A stretch of 29,444 bases of DNA, taken from CAZLQG01 sp964561655. GTDB taxonomy: Bacteria; Patescibacteriota; Doudnabacteria; UBA920. Below are positions 12,991 to 19,209 of this stretch, one piece after another; position 1 is the stretch's first letter, and the number at the start of each line of letters is the position of its first letter. Position numbers and translations under genes: made by a program. Under the pieces are notes generated by a model that had not been told where the DNA came from, ran no database searches, and saw nothing but the letters and a program-made list of their open reading frames with translations. The DNA lies in contig CAZLQG010000007.1 of NCBI GenBank assembly GCA_964561655.1, positions 1-29,444 on the forward strand. Reading direction: 5' to 3'.

Positions 12991-14091
12991 ATGAAAGTTA
13001 TATGCACCCAAGAAAATTTAAAATTTGGCCTACTCACAGTAGGAAGAATAATATCTTCTAACAACACCCTACCCATATTAAACAATATTTTATTAAAAAC
13101 AGAAAACGGTTTACTTAATATTTCCTCTACTAACCTAGAAGTTGCCATCACAACCCACATACGTTGTAAAATAGAAGAAGAAGGAGAAACAACCGTGCTG
13201 GCAAAAACAATCACTGAATTAGTAAACAACCTACCAAATAAAAATATAACCTTAGAGACCCAAAACAACGAACTAAAAATAGAGGCGGAAAATTACCACA
13301 CCAACATTAAAACCCTATCTTCCGAAGAGTTTCCTTTAATTCCAAATATAGAAAAACAAAACAGCTTGAACCTAAATTCTCAAGAGTTAAAAACAGCAGC
13401 CGACCAAGTAGTTTACGCCGCATCAAAAAACCAAACCCAACCAGAGTTATCGGGGGTTTTGTTTAGGGTGGAAGGAAAAATAATAAAAATAGTGGCCACA
13501 GACCGCTACAGGCTGGCAGAAAAAACCTTCAACATAAACCAAGAAAACACCACAACGCATGATTTAATTGTTCCCAGCAAGACAATACTTGAACTTTCCA
13601 GAATAATCGGGAACAATAAAGGCAAAATAGAGATGGTTATAAACGAGACCCAAATCTCTTTTGAAATTGAAGGAACAAGAATTATCAGTCGTTTGGTAGA
13701 AGGGCAATACCCGGACTACCAACAAATTATCCCTGCCAGTTTTCTAACCACCATTACTACAAAAAAACAAGCATTGGTTAATGCGCTTCGGGCGTCGGGG
13801 ATATTCAGCCAAAACAGCAATAGTATAAGGTTGGAATATAATCTGGATGAGCAGAAATTAACCTTATCTTCAGAATCACAGGAATTAGGAAAGAGTGTGG
13901 TGGATCTAGAATCAAAAATTGAGGGTGGAAGCGGGTTAATTTTACTAAACAATCACTATATGCTTGACTGTCTGGCCAACATAGACGCCGAGGAAGTACT
14001 AATTAAAATTGTTGATGATAGTTCCCCGAGTCTTATTACCCCCAAAGGGAGAAATGATTACATTTATTTGGTAATGCCGATTAAGGCCTGA
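12991..14091 (+). CDS. dnaN: DNA polymerase III subunit beta (sliding clamp)
   Basis: The 366-residue protein starts MKVICTQENLKFGLLTVGRI and has the three repeated clamp domains (about 1-120, 125-245, 247-366). Recognisable segments are TLPILNNILL, VVATDRYRLAEK in domain 2 and the ending YIYLVMPIKA, close to the usual VMPMRL end that shapes the binding pocket for clamp partners. The ring tethers polymerase III to DNA. The first 450 bases are strongly C over G on the coding strand, continuing the skew of the spacer, then the bias reverses. No Shine-Dalgarno sequence precedes the ATG. The 98-nt gap to recF contains inverted words (ATAACCC/GGGTTAT and CCAAATA/TATTTGG) that can form a long hairpin. 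Confidence 0.97.
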   Translation: MKVICTQENLKFGLLTVGRIISSNNTLPILNNILLKTENGLLNISSTNLEVAITTHIRCKIEEEGETTVLAKTITELVNNLPNKNITLETQNNELKIEAENYHTNIKTLSSEEFPLIPNIEKQNSLNLNSQELKTAADQVVYAASKNQTQPELSGVLFRVEGKIIKIVATDRYRLAEKTFNINQENTTTHDLIVPSKTILELSRIIGNNKGKIEMVINETQISFEIEGTRIISRLVEGQYPDYQQIIPASFLTTITTKKQALVNALRASGIFSQNSNSIRLEYNLDEQKLTLSSESQELGKSVVDLESKIEGGSGLILLNNHYMLDCLANIDAEEVLIKIVDDSSPSLITPKGRNDYIYLVMPIKA

Positions 14092-14189
14092 ACATAACCC
14101 GAACCATCCCCGAGTAAACCAATCCAAATAATTCAAAAAAGGATATTTGGGGCATTCGGATACAAACCCAGGGCACCGGGGTTATATTT

Positions 14190-15275
14190 ATGAGAATAAA
14201 AAGAATTCAAATAAAAAATTTTAGAAATTACCCGTATCTAGATATACAAATTAATAACAATATTATTGTGCTCACCGGCCCAAACGCCGTGGGAAAAACC
14301 AATCTTTTGGAGTCGGTTTATTTTGCTTCTTTGTTTAAGTCTTTTAGGGACGATACCCAATTTATTTTTTTGAAGGACCAAAAAAGCCTAGAGATTAAAA
14401 TAACGGTGGAAAAAGGGGGGGAGAGCCATGTTTTGGAAGCGTTTCTGGAAAAGAGGGAAAAAATTTACGCGAGTTTCCAAATTGACGGGGTCAAGAAAAA
14501 ACGCAAAGAAACTCAGGGGTTTATGAGTGTGGTGATTTTTGACCCAACGGACGTGGATATGTTCAATAAACAACCGGAACACAGAAGGAAGTATTTAAAC
14601 ATGGTGCTGTCGCAAAAAAGTCCGGAGTATTTAGAAGCCCTTGGAAATTATAAAAAAGTATTGGTAAGGAAAAACAGGTTGCTGCAAGATCTAAAAACAA
14701 GCAGGGGGAAAGAGGAAGATCTAAAACCATGGAACGAGCAATTGGTAAATGTTGGAAGCCGGATTATTTTGGAAAGGAAGAAATTCGTAAGCTTTTTAAA
14801 TAACGGAATTGCGGAGATCTATACCACAATTTCCGGGTTTCACCGGCCGGTGGAGGTATTTTACAAAAGCATCGAAGGGGAAACAGAAGAGGAGATCAAG
14901 AAGAATTTTGAGGCAAAGCTTGAAAAAGCGCAGGTTAAAGAAAAAGCGCTTGGGACTAGCCTTGTAGGCCCCCACAGGGACGACTTTTTCCTGCAGAGTG
15001 ACGGGTTATTTTTGGCACCCTTTTCCTCAAGGGGGGAGCTTAGAAGCCAGGTTTTGGCACTCAAGATTTTGGAGTTGGAGTATTTAAGTAAAAAGGAAGA
15101 AAAGCCAATCTTGCTTTTAGACGATGTCCTCTCTGAGTTGGATGAAACCAGAAGAGCCTTTCTTTTAAAATATTTACAGGGGAAATTTCAAACATTTATT
15201 ACTACTACATACCCTTTAGAGATGTCGGCTCAGCATATTACTTTAACGCCGGCAGCCATCCAAGAAGTGGAGTAA
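14190..15275 (+). CDS. recF: DNA replication and repair protein RecF
   Basis: RecF is an SMC-like ATPase that helps load RecA at gapped DNA. Walker A is GPNAVGKTN (30-38), the segment GTSLVGPHRDDF (about 255-266) is the family hallmark, SSRGELRSQ (279-287) is the ABC signature and LLLDDVLSELDETRR (308-322) is Walker B with the D-loop. 361 residues is normal. The order dnaA-dnaN-recF is classical, but gyrB, which usually follows, is replaced by a dciA-like gene. The coding strand is strongly G-rich here, in contrast to early dnaN. Confidence 0.96.
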   Translation: MRIKRIQIKNFRNYPYLDIQINNNIIVLTGPNAVGKTNLLESVYFASLFKSFRDDTQFIFLKDQKSLEIKITVEKGGESHVLEAFLEKREKIYASFQIDGVKKKRKETQGFMSVVIFDPTDVDMFNKQPEHRRKYLNMVLSQKSPEYLEALGNYKKVLVRKNRLLQDLKTSRGKEEDLKPWNEQLVNVGSRIILERKKFVSFLNNGIAEIYTTISGFHRPVEVFYKSIEGETEEEIKKNFEAKLEKAQVKEKALGTSLVGPHRDDFFLQSDGLFLAPFSSRGELRSQVLALKILELEYLSKKEEKPILLLDDVLSELDETRRAFLLKYLQGKFQTFITTTYPLEMSAQHITLTPAAIQEVE

Positions 15276-15281
15276 AAAATC

Positions 15282-15611
15282 ATGAAAACCAAAATAAGGA
15301 CGAAACAAAAAAAGGGAGGCTTTAATAAAATTGACTATTTATTAAAAACCTCTGCCAAGCAATACCGGTTGGAGCCGGCATTTTATAAATATCAGGTCAC
15401 AAAGTACTGGGATCAGGTTTTGGAAAGTGTTGTAGGGGAAACCGGTAAGGGACAAACTAAAATTATAGATTTTAAAAAAGGTGTGCTTGTAGTCGCCTGT
15501 TTAAGCCAGAGGTTGGCATATCAGATAAAAGTACTGGCCGGAAGGATAATTTACGCGCTGAATAATTTAATTGGAAAACTGGCAATAAAAGCTATTCAGG
15601 TGGAATACTAG
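15282..15611 (+). CDS. dciA: DciA-like protein (DUF721)
   Basis: The 109-residue basic protein contains the DUF721 pattern: an N-terminal helix, the segment YQVTKYWDQVLESVVGE, a beta unit around IIDFKKGVLVVACLSQRLAYQIKVLAGRIIYALN. DciA is the ancestral loader of the replicative helicase DnaB in bacteria lacking DnaC/DnaI. It begins 6 nt after recF and fits a replication operon. Small size is usual for the family. A helicase-loading role is inferred from the family; sequence similarity here is modest, so the symbol is given with some reserve. Confidence 0.8.
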   Translation: MKTKIRTKQKKGGFNKIDYLLKTSAKQYRLEPAFYKYQVTKYWDQVLESVVGETGKGQTKIIDFKKGVLVVACLSQRLAYQIKVLAGRIIYALNNLIGKLAIKAIQVEY

Positions 15612-15654
15612 ATAATTTAAGATTAAATGATTTAAAGATTTAAGATTTGTGTAG

Positions 15655-15813
15655 TACTTTCTATCTGAAGAAAATCTCCAAATAGGGAAACAAACAGAAA
15701 TTGCCGGAAGCGAATTCCGGCATTTAGTTTCAAGGTGGGTTAAAGAAGGAGAACAATTTAATTTCCAAGGGCCGGACGAGAACAGGTTTGAACAAATCTC
15801 AAAACAGGCGTAA
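15655..15813 (+). pseudogene. C-terminal remnant of an unknown protein-coding gene
   Basis: Fifty-two sense codons run from just after a TAG (15652) to a TAA at 15811, with no ATG, GTG or TTG start in frame. The peptide reads like a real protein end (FLSEENLQIGKQTEIAG, then FRHLVSRWVKEGEQFNFQG, then NRFEQISKQA) with even amino-acid use. The last codons coincide with the 34-bp direct repeat; in the second copy at 17310 the same frame reads WFEQIPK then stop. I do not recognise the family. It is probably the end of a gene that once abutted abrB. Confidence 0.45.
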
Positions 15814-15818
15814 AATGG
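15785..15818 (+). repeat. Direct repeat copy 1, carrying a promoter for the peptide cassette
   Basis: This 34-nt segment matches 17310-17343 at 30 positions. TTGAAC (15788-15793) and TAAAAT (15811-15816) are spaced by 17 bp, and these elements are identical in both copies. All four differences are transitions and lie in the spacer. It would drive the peptide and radical SAM genes. Confidence 0.7.
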
Positions 15819-15854
15819 GGTTAAAATAATAGACTTAAACAGGTTACTGGGGCA

Positions 15855-15958
15855 GATTTTTAAAGCCTTATTTAAAAATCCGTCTTGGATGCCTGTAGGG
15901 TCCGGGGAGTCCCGTAAAGGGGCTTATTTCAGCAACAAGGGGGGCTTATGAGTAAGCC
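15855..15958 (+). promoter_or_regulatory. Structured leader of the precursor peptide gene
   Basis: A perfect 10-bp hairpin with loop GCCTTA occupies 15855-15880, and CGGG/CCCG (15903-15914) forms a small one. The word GGGGCTTAT occurs twice, at 15919 and 15941. Both can pair with TAAGCC at 15953-15958, just inside the coding sequence. The nearer pairing (GGCTTA 15943-15948 with TAAGCC) puts the start codon in a 6-bp stem-loop. Two exclusive pairings may set translation. Confidence 0.5.
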
Positions 15959-16064
15959 AACCACCAGTAAGCCACCGTCAAGGAGAAGCAACTCAAACCT
16001 TCCCAAGCCCAAGCCGATCATCAAGGTGAGGATTGGCAAGGGCAGTTGCGCGATCTGCGACTAG
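15948..16064 (+). CDS. Candidate RiPP precursor peptide (38 aa)
   Basis: The ATG at 15948 follows AAGGGGGG (15937-15944). The product has a polar, basic N-terminal half (MSKPTTSKPPSRRSNSN, then LPKPKP), a beta-prone IIKVRI and a C-terminal GKGSCAICD. The only two cysteines, C34 and C37, are four residues from the end or closer. This is the layout of a leader plus short core. The next gene, 74 nt downstream on the same strand, is a radical SAM/SPASM enzyme, the class that matures such peptides (compare MftA-MftC, PqqA-PqqE and sactipeptides, where precursors are short and Cys-rich or end in the modified residues). Codons are GC-rich (CCC, AAG, ATC) like the enzyme gene. I know no named family with this ending. 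Alternative: a small metal-binding peptide, or a chance ORF. Confidence 0.68.
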   Translation: MSKPTTSKPPSRRSNSNLPKPKPIIKVRIGKGSCAICD

Positions 16065-16076
16065 TGGCTCCAGCCT

Positions 16077-16109
16077 GGGGAGCGGGGCCTGCATAGCCCT
16101 TAGCTCCCC
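16077..16109 (+). promoter_or_regulatory. Hairpin between precursor and enzyme genes
   Basis: GGGGAGC (16077-16083) pairs with GCTCCCC (16103-16109), with an inner GGGC/GCCC stem (16085-16088 with 16096-16099). A weak T-run follows at 16118-16122. It is well placed to reduce read-through or protect the upstream mRNA, so that more precursor than enzyme is made, a common feature of peptide operons. Confidence 0.6.
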
Positions 16110-16138
16110 TTAACATCCTTTTAGAGACGAGGCCAGCC

Positions 16139-17230
16139 ATGACAGAGTGCCACGAAGAAGCAGAAGGACTAAGAGTAGAGACTGACAAGGCGATTTACGA
16201 AATCATTTTTGGGCAGGTCCAGATTGAAATAACGGGCCGCTGCAACATGGGTTGCCAGCACTGCCGGGCTGCCTTTGATCTTAAAAAGGATATGCCCCTT
16301 TCGGAAATCGTCAAAATTATTCAATTCGCCCGCCAGTATAGCCCGAACTACAAAGAGATTCTGCTTTCGGGCGGCGAACCGCTGTTGCACCGGCAGTTTC
16401 CCGAGGTGCTTAGGGCGGTTAGGGAAAACGGCGGCGACTTCGTCACATTGACCACAAACGGTTCACTGCTTGACGAAGGTCACATGCGTTTGTTCGAAGA
16501 GCTCCGTTTTCAGCGGCTCATCCTTTCCGTCAGTCTGGACAGTTTGGTGCCGGAAGACCACGACCAGTTTCGCCGCTTTCCCGGCGCGTACGAGAAAGCC
16601 TTAAGGGCTATACGGCTAATCGGCGGTTCCAACATCCCCGGAGTACTCGCTTCCGTACGCGTGACTCTGCGTCCTCCTCAGATTGATCACATGCAGGGCT
16701 TTGCCGAACTTGCGTACCAAGCCGGCTGCCAGCGAGTGAGTTTTTCCAGCATTCATCCCGCCGGCCGTTCCTTGGAGCATTCAGAGTTCTGGATGACGGT
16801 TGGGCAGAAACGCCGCTTCTTGGAGACCATCTACGAGCTCAAGAAGCAGTTTCCGGAGAGCTTTCAGGTCAGCACCAATGACCCGTTGAAATGCCTGGTT
16901 CGCGGTTTCAGCGACATGGGCGGCGAGGGCGAGATTGTCTTCGACGGATGCCCGGCCGCGGCCGTGACCTTCAATGTCTTCGCCAACGGAGACATGACTC
17001 CCTGCGCGCTCATGAACCTGCCGATCATGAACGTCTTTCCTTTGAGCGTTAAGCAGATTGCTGCGCGCTACCGAAGGAGCAGGATCGTCAAGAACATGCT
17101 CGACATGAACCTTAAGGGTAAGTGCGGGCGGTGTGACAAGAAGTACCAGTGCGGTGGTTGCCGGGCAAGGGCGCTGGGACGTACGGGTGATTACCTGGCG
17201 GAAGACCCGGACTGTTGGCTTAACATTTGA
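16139..17230 (+). CDS. Radical SAM enzyme with SPASM domain, candidate peptide maturase
   Basis: A GAGG ribosome binding site lies 6 nt before the ATG. The radical SAM cluster motif CX3CX2C is C35, C39, C42 (GRCNMGCQHCR); SGGEP (77-81) and the TTNGSLL strand follow, as in the SAM-binding barrel. The C-terminal third is a full seven-cysteine SPASM domain for two more [4Fe-4S] clusters: C271-X12-G-X4-C289, then C329-X2-C332-X5-C338-X2-C341, and C359 near the end. CGGCRARALGRTGDYLAEDP resembles PqqE, MftC and NirJ/AhbD relatives. There is no RRE/PqqD-like domain in it or beside it, so precursor recognition would be by another route. Haem-pathway roles are less likely with no haem genes nearby. 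Base composition (about 57% GC in 16501-16560) and codons differ from neighbours, suggesting transfer. Confidence 0.93.
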   Translation: MTECHEEAEGLRVETDKAIYEIIFGQVQIEITGRCNMGCQHCRAAFDLKKDMPLSEIVKIIQFARQYSPNYKEILLSGGEPLLHRQFPEVLRAVRENGGDFVTLTTNGSLLDEGHMRLFEELRFQRLILSVSLDSLVPEDHDQFRRFPGAYEKALRAIRLIGGSNIPGVLASVRVTLRPPQIDHMQGFAELAYQAGCQRVSFSSIHPAGRSLEHSEFWMTVGQKRRFLETIYELKKQFPESFQVSTNDPLKCLVRGFSDMGGEGEIVFDGCPAAAVTFNVFANGDMTPCALMNLPIMNVFPLSVKQIAARYRRSRIVKNMLDMNLKGKCGRCDKKYQCGGCRARALGRTGDYLAEDPDCWLNI

Positions 17231-17269
17231 AATCGGTGAGACAGGGCTTAAAACCCTGATTCAACCCGG

Positions 17270-17305
17270 GCCGGCGGCGCGCGCGAAGCGTTCCGTCGGC
17301 TTTTT
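17270..17305 (+). terminator. Intrinsic terminator of the peptide cassette
   Basis: GCCGGCGG (17270-17277) pairs with CCGTCGGC (17293-17300) with one G-U, followed by TTTTT (17301-17305). A smaller AGGG/CCCT hairpin precedes it at 17233-17247. Confidence 0.85.
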
Positions 17306-17309
17306 CAAT

Positions 17310-17343
17310 GGTTTGAACAAATCCCAAAATAAGCATAAAATGG
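17310..17343 (+). repeat. Direct repeat copy 2, promoter of abrB-like gene
   Basis: Matches 15785-15818 at 30 of 34 positions. TTGAAC (17313-17318), 17 bp, TAAAAT (17336-17341). It begins 5 nt after the cassette terminator and drives the AbrB-like gene. Confidence 0.75.
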
Positions 17344-17368
17344 AATTACGTAATTAAATACGTAATTC
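17343..17368. promoter_or_regulatory. Operator-like inverted repeat in front of the AbrB-like gene
   Basis: GAATTACGTA (17343-17352) and TACGTAATTC (17359-17368) are perfect reverse complements separated by 6 nt. The repeat covers the expected transcription start, directly after the -10 box, and ends 8 nt before the ATG. It is a natural site for binding and self-repression by the dimeric swapped-hairpin regulator encoded next. The first promoter copy at 15785 lacks it. Confidence 0.65.
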
Positions 17369-17376
17369 AAAAGATT

Positions 17377-17571
17377 ATGGGAGTAAGGAAACAAAGCGAA
17401 AAGAATATTAGGAAACTAACCAAGGTAGGCGGGAAGACCTTGGTGGTTAGCTTGCCGATAGAGGTTATAAGGGAATTGGGGTGGAAGGAGAAGCAGAAGC
17501 TGATAGTTAAACGCATTCATGGCGGTGTCACCATCCGCGATTGGAGAAATAGTTCCAAAAGCAAAAAATAA
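17377..17571 (+). CDS. AbrB/MazE/SpoVT-type DNA-binding protein
   Basis: The 64-residue protein has the swapped-hairpin pattern: KNIRKLTKVGGKTLVVSLPIEV followed by IRELGWKEKQKLIVKRIHGGVTIRDW, matching short regulators common in Parcubacteria-like genomes. The fold is used by AbrB-like regulators and by MazE-type antitoxins. No toxin gene (MazF or PIN) is adjacent; what follows is a broken DNA methyltransferase. Expression is probably self-controlled through the inverted repeat just upstream. No Shine-Dalgarno sequence is visible. Role as regulator is more likely than antitoxin from this context. Confidence 0.82.
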   Translation: MGVRKQSEKNIRKLTKVGGKTLVVSLPIEVIRELGWKEKQKLIVKRIHGGVTIRDWRNSSKSKK

Positions 17572-17582
17572 GTTAATTTTTT

Positions 17583-17846
17583 ATGAAAAATTTACAAAAT
17601 AGGACATTATTTTTTGGGGATAATTTGGATATTTTGCGAGAAAAAATACCCGATGACACTTTTGATTTAATATATCTAGACCCGCCATTTAATTCCAATC
17701 GTAACTATAATGTAATTTTCAAAGAGGGCTTGTAGAATGACCCTGCGCAGGTTCACGCGTTTGAAGATAGTTGGCATTGGACTCACGAATCCAAAAAAGG
17801 CGTTTTATGGGTCGAAAAAAATATCAAATTTGAATTAGATGTGTGA
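17583..17846 (+). pseudogene. Truncated DNA methyltransferase (DPPF motif)
   Basis: From ATG 17583 the frame encodes NRTLFFGDNLDILREKIPDDTF, then DLIYLDPPFNSNRNYNVIFKEG: the N-terminus of an adenine/cytosine-N4 methyltransferase with the catalytic DPPF motif, as in type III Mod and related enzymes. A TAG stop at 17733 follows, yet the same frame goes on with NDPAQVHAFEDSWHW, then KKGVLWVEKNI, matching the next part of such enzymes, and stops again at 17844. The SAM-binding remainder (several hundred residues) is gone. It begins 12 nt after the abrB-like gene. No restriction gene is present. Non-functional remnant of a restriction-modification or orphan methylase gene. Confidence 0.82.
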
Positions 17847-17938
17847 CCCGACAAGCAAAGAAATTAGGAAAAGTCTAGCGCGAAGAGGCAGGAAATAGAA
17901 ATTAAAAAAAGCAGAGAAAAAGATATTAATACAATTTT

Positions 17939-17964
17939 AAAACCCTGCCGGGTGGCAGGGTTTT
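17939..17964. terminator. Bidirectional intrinsic terminator
   Basis: AAAACCCTGCC (17939-17949) and GGCAGGGTTTT (17954-17964) form a perfect 11-bp stem with loop GGGT. It ends both the methyltransferase remnant (plus) and the minus-strand operon, overlapping the last two bases of the nucleotidyltransferase gene. Confidence 0.92.
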
Positions 17965-18439
17965 AAAATATCTTTTTTATTTTTTTGAGTTTCCTAATTC
18001 TTTTGACTAAGTCGCTGGAGCTTTGAAGTTTCTTCCCGCCGACGTTAAAGATCATTTTGATACCAAAGCGTTCGCAGGTCTTAATATCTTTATAAAGCGT
18101 GGATTTAGAGTTGGCCGCGTTTACTTCATTTCTGTCTCCACCATTGGCAAAAATGTCAGGCTTGATTTTGGCAAGCTCTTTGCTTACCGACATGTCTTTG
18201 GGGTTTTTAGAGTGACTAGTAATAACCACTTTATCCACCCACCTAATGGCGCTTAAAACCGCGGCGCGTTCTTTTTGGTTCATAAAGGCAAAGCCTTTTT
18301 TCCTTTTGAGCCAATTATCGTTATTTAAAATAATAATCAGCCTGCCGCCCAAGGCCCGGGCGGCTTTTATTAACCTAATATGGCCGATGTGAATAGGATC
18401 AAACCCTCCAGAGATAGCCACTGTTTTTTGTTTATGCAT
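17963..18439 (-). CDS. Cytidylyltransferase-like nucleotidyltransferase
   Basis: The 158-residue protein has the nucleotidyltransferase fold: GGFDPIHIGHIRLIKAA (residues 11-27) with the HIGH motif at 17-20, a lysine-rich NDNWLKRKKGFAF loop, an FANGGDR segment and the end motif LQSSSDLVKRI equivalent to ISSTxxR. Relatives include glycerol-3-phosphate cytidylyltransferase, the adenylyltransferase domain of HldE and FAD synthetase; the substrate cannot be decided. An envelope-sugar role would fit the vanW and membrane-protein neighbours, but this is weak. It overlaps the PH-domain gene by 8 nt and ends the operon. Confidence 0.85.
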   Translation of the reverse strand: MHKQKTVAISGGFDPIHIGHIRLIKAARALGGRLIIILNNDNWLKRKKGFAFMNQKERAAVLSAIRWVDKVVITSHSKNPKDMSVSKELAKIKPDIFANGGDRNEVNAANSKSTLYKDIKTCERFGIKMIFNVGGKKLQSSSDLVKRIRKLKKIKKIF

Positions 18440-18968
18440 GGATATGATTGCTTTTAGGAAGTTTTTCGTAAATGTCCAAAATTAAGCGGTTGATGGCTCC
18501 GGGGTCGGGTACGTTGTCAAACTCGAACCTTTCTTTGCTCGCCGCGGTTTGCACGTAGACCATTCCATAATTAAAAAGGTTTCCTAAGATTCCGTTGGTT
18601 TCGCTGGTAATGTCTTCAATATTGGAAATATGCAGTTCGGAAACGGTGTGGGAAAAGAGCCCGACTTGGTCAATGTCCACTATCCGTCTGTCCGTGATAA
18701 TTTGCACGTTAAGGTAATAGAAAACCCAGATCAAAAATAAAGAAAGCACCAAGAACAAGGTGTATATTTGGGTAAACAGCCTGATAATTTCCCCGGTTCG
18801 GTTTTCCAAAAGCAAGGGGAAATTATTTTTTACCGTAGAATTAAAAACCATCAGCGCAATCACAAACAACAGCCACATTAAAAGCTTTAAAATCAGCCGT
18901 ACCCAGTGTGCCCTTACCACTAGGTACACGCGTTCGTCGTCAAGTTGGCTGGGGAAAAGTTTTTTCAT
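18432..18968 (-). CDS. Membrane protein with bacterial PH domain
   Basis: The 178-residue protein has two membrane segments (about residues 25-44 and 65-87) followed by a bPH-type domain (VQIITDRRIVDIDQVGLFSH, then LHISNIEDITSETNGILGNLFNYG, then VQTA). The ITDRRI and IEDI words are typical of the YdbS/YdbT and DUF304 family. Function is unknown; homologues are membrane-associated. Its start overlaps the preceding small membrane protein by 4 nt and its end overlaps the nucleotidyltransferase by 8 nt, so the three are translationally coupled. Confidence 0.82.
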   Translation of the reverse strand: MKKLFPSQLDDERVYLVVRAHWVRLILKLLMWLLFVIALMVFNSTVKNNFPLLLENRTGEIIRLFTQIYTLFLVLSLFLIWVFYYLNVQIITDRRIVDIDQVGLFSHTVSELHISNIEDITSETNGILGNLFNYGMVYVQTAASKERFEFDNVPDPGAINRLILDIYEKLPKSNHIHA

Positions 18969-19174
18969 AAAAGATTTTGTAGGTTATTATGCGATTGGGT
19001 TAAAATCGTCAAAAAGAACACAATATAGATTGCGCTTACAAAAAGGGCCAGAATTTTTGATTCGCCGTAACGGTTTAAAATATAGACGCCAAACAAAGAA
19101 AAAAAGACCATAATACCGACTATTATATAATAGACTCCGCCGATGATGATATTGGGAAAATTAGTTAAATTCAT
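18965..19174 (-). CDS. Small two-helix membrane protein (69 aa)
   Basis: Two hydrophobic segments (about residues 9-31 and 41-59) joined by a short NRYGESK turn make a membrane hairpin. No catalytic motif and no signal peptide are visible. It starts 35 nt after ruvB and overlaps the PH gene (ATGA overlap), so it may work with that membrane protein. I do not recognise the family. Confidence 0.7.
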   Translation of the reverse strand: MNLTNFPNIIIGGVYYIIVGIMVFFSLFGVYILNRYGESKILALFVSAIYIVFFLTILTQSHNNLQNLL

Positions 19175-19209
19175 AACTTTGGAAAATCACAAATTCCAAA
19201 TAACAAATT

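Noticed and set aside
16139..17230. Haem d1 or haem b synthesis enzyme (NirJ/AhbD-like)
   Set aside because: No tetrapyrrole pathway gene is near and an adjacent short Cys-containing ORF favours peptide modification, though sequence alone cannot fully exclude it.
17377..17571. Toxin-antitoxin pair
   Set aside because: No MazF, PIN or other toxin gene is adjacent; the neighbour is a methyltransferase remnant.
17839..17898. 19-codon ORF (MCDPTSKEIRKSLARRGRK) after the methyltransferase remnant, considered as a second small peptide
   Set aside because: No ribosome binding site, no partner gene, and it lies in decaying sequence; chance ORF is more likely.
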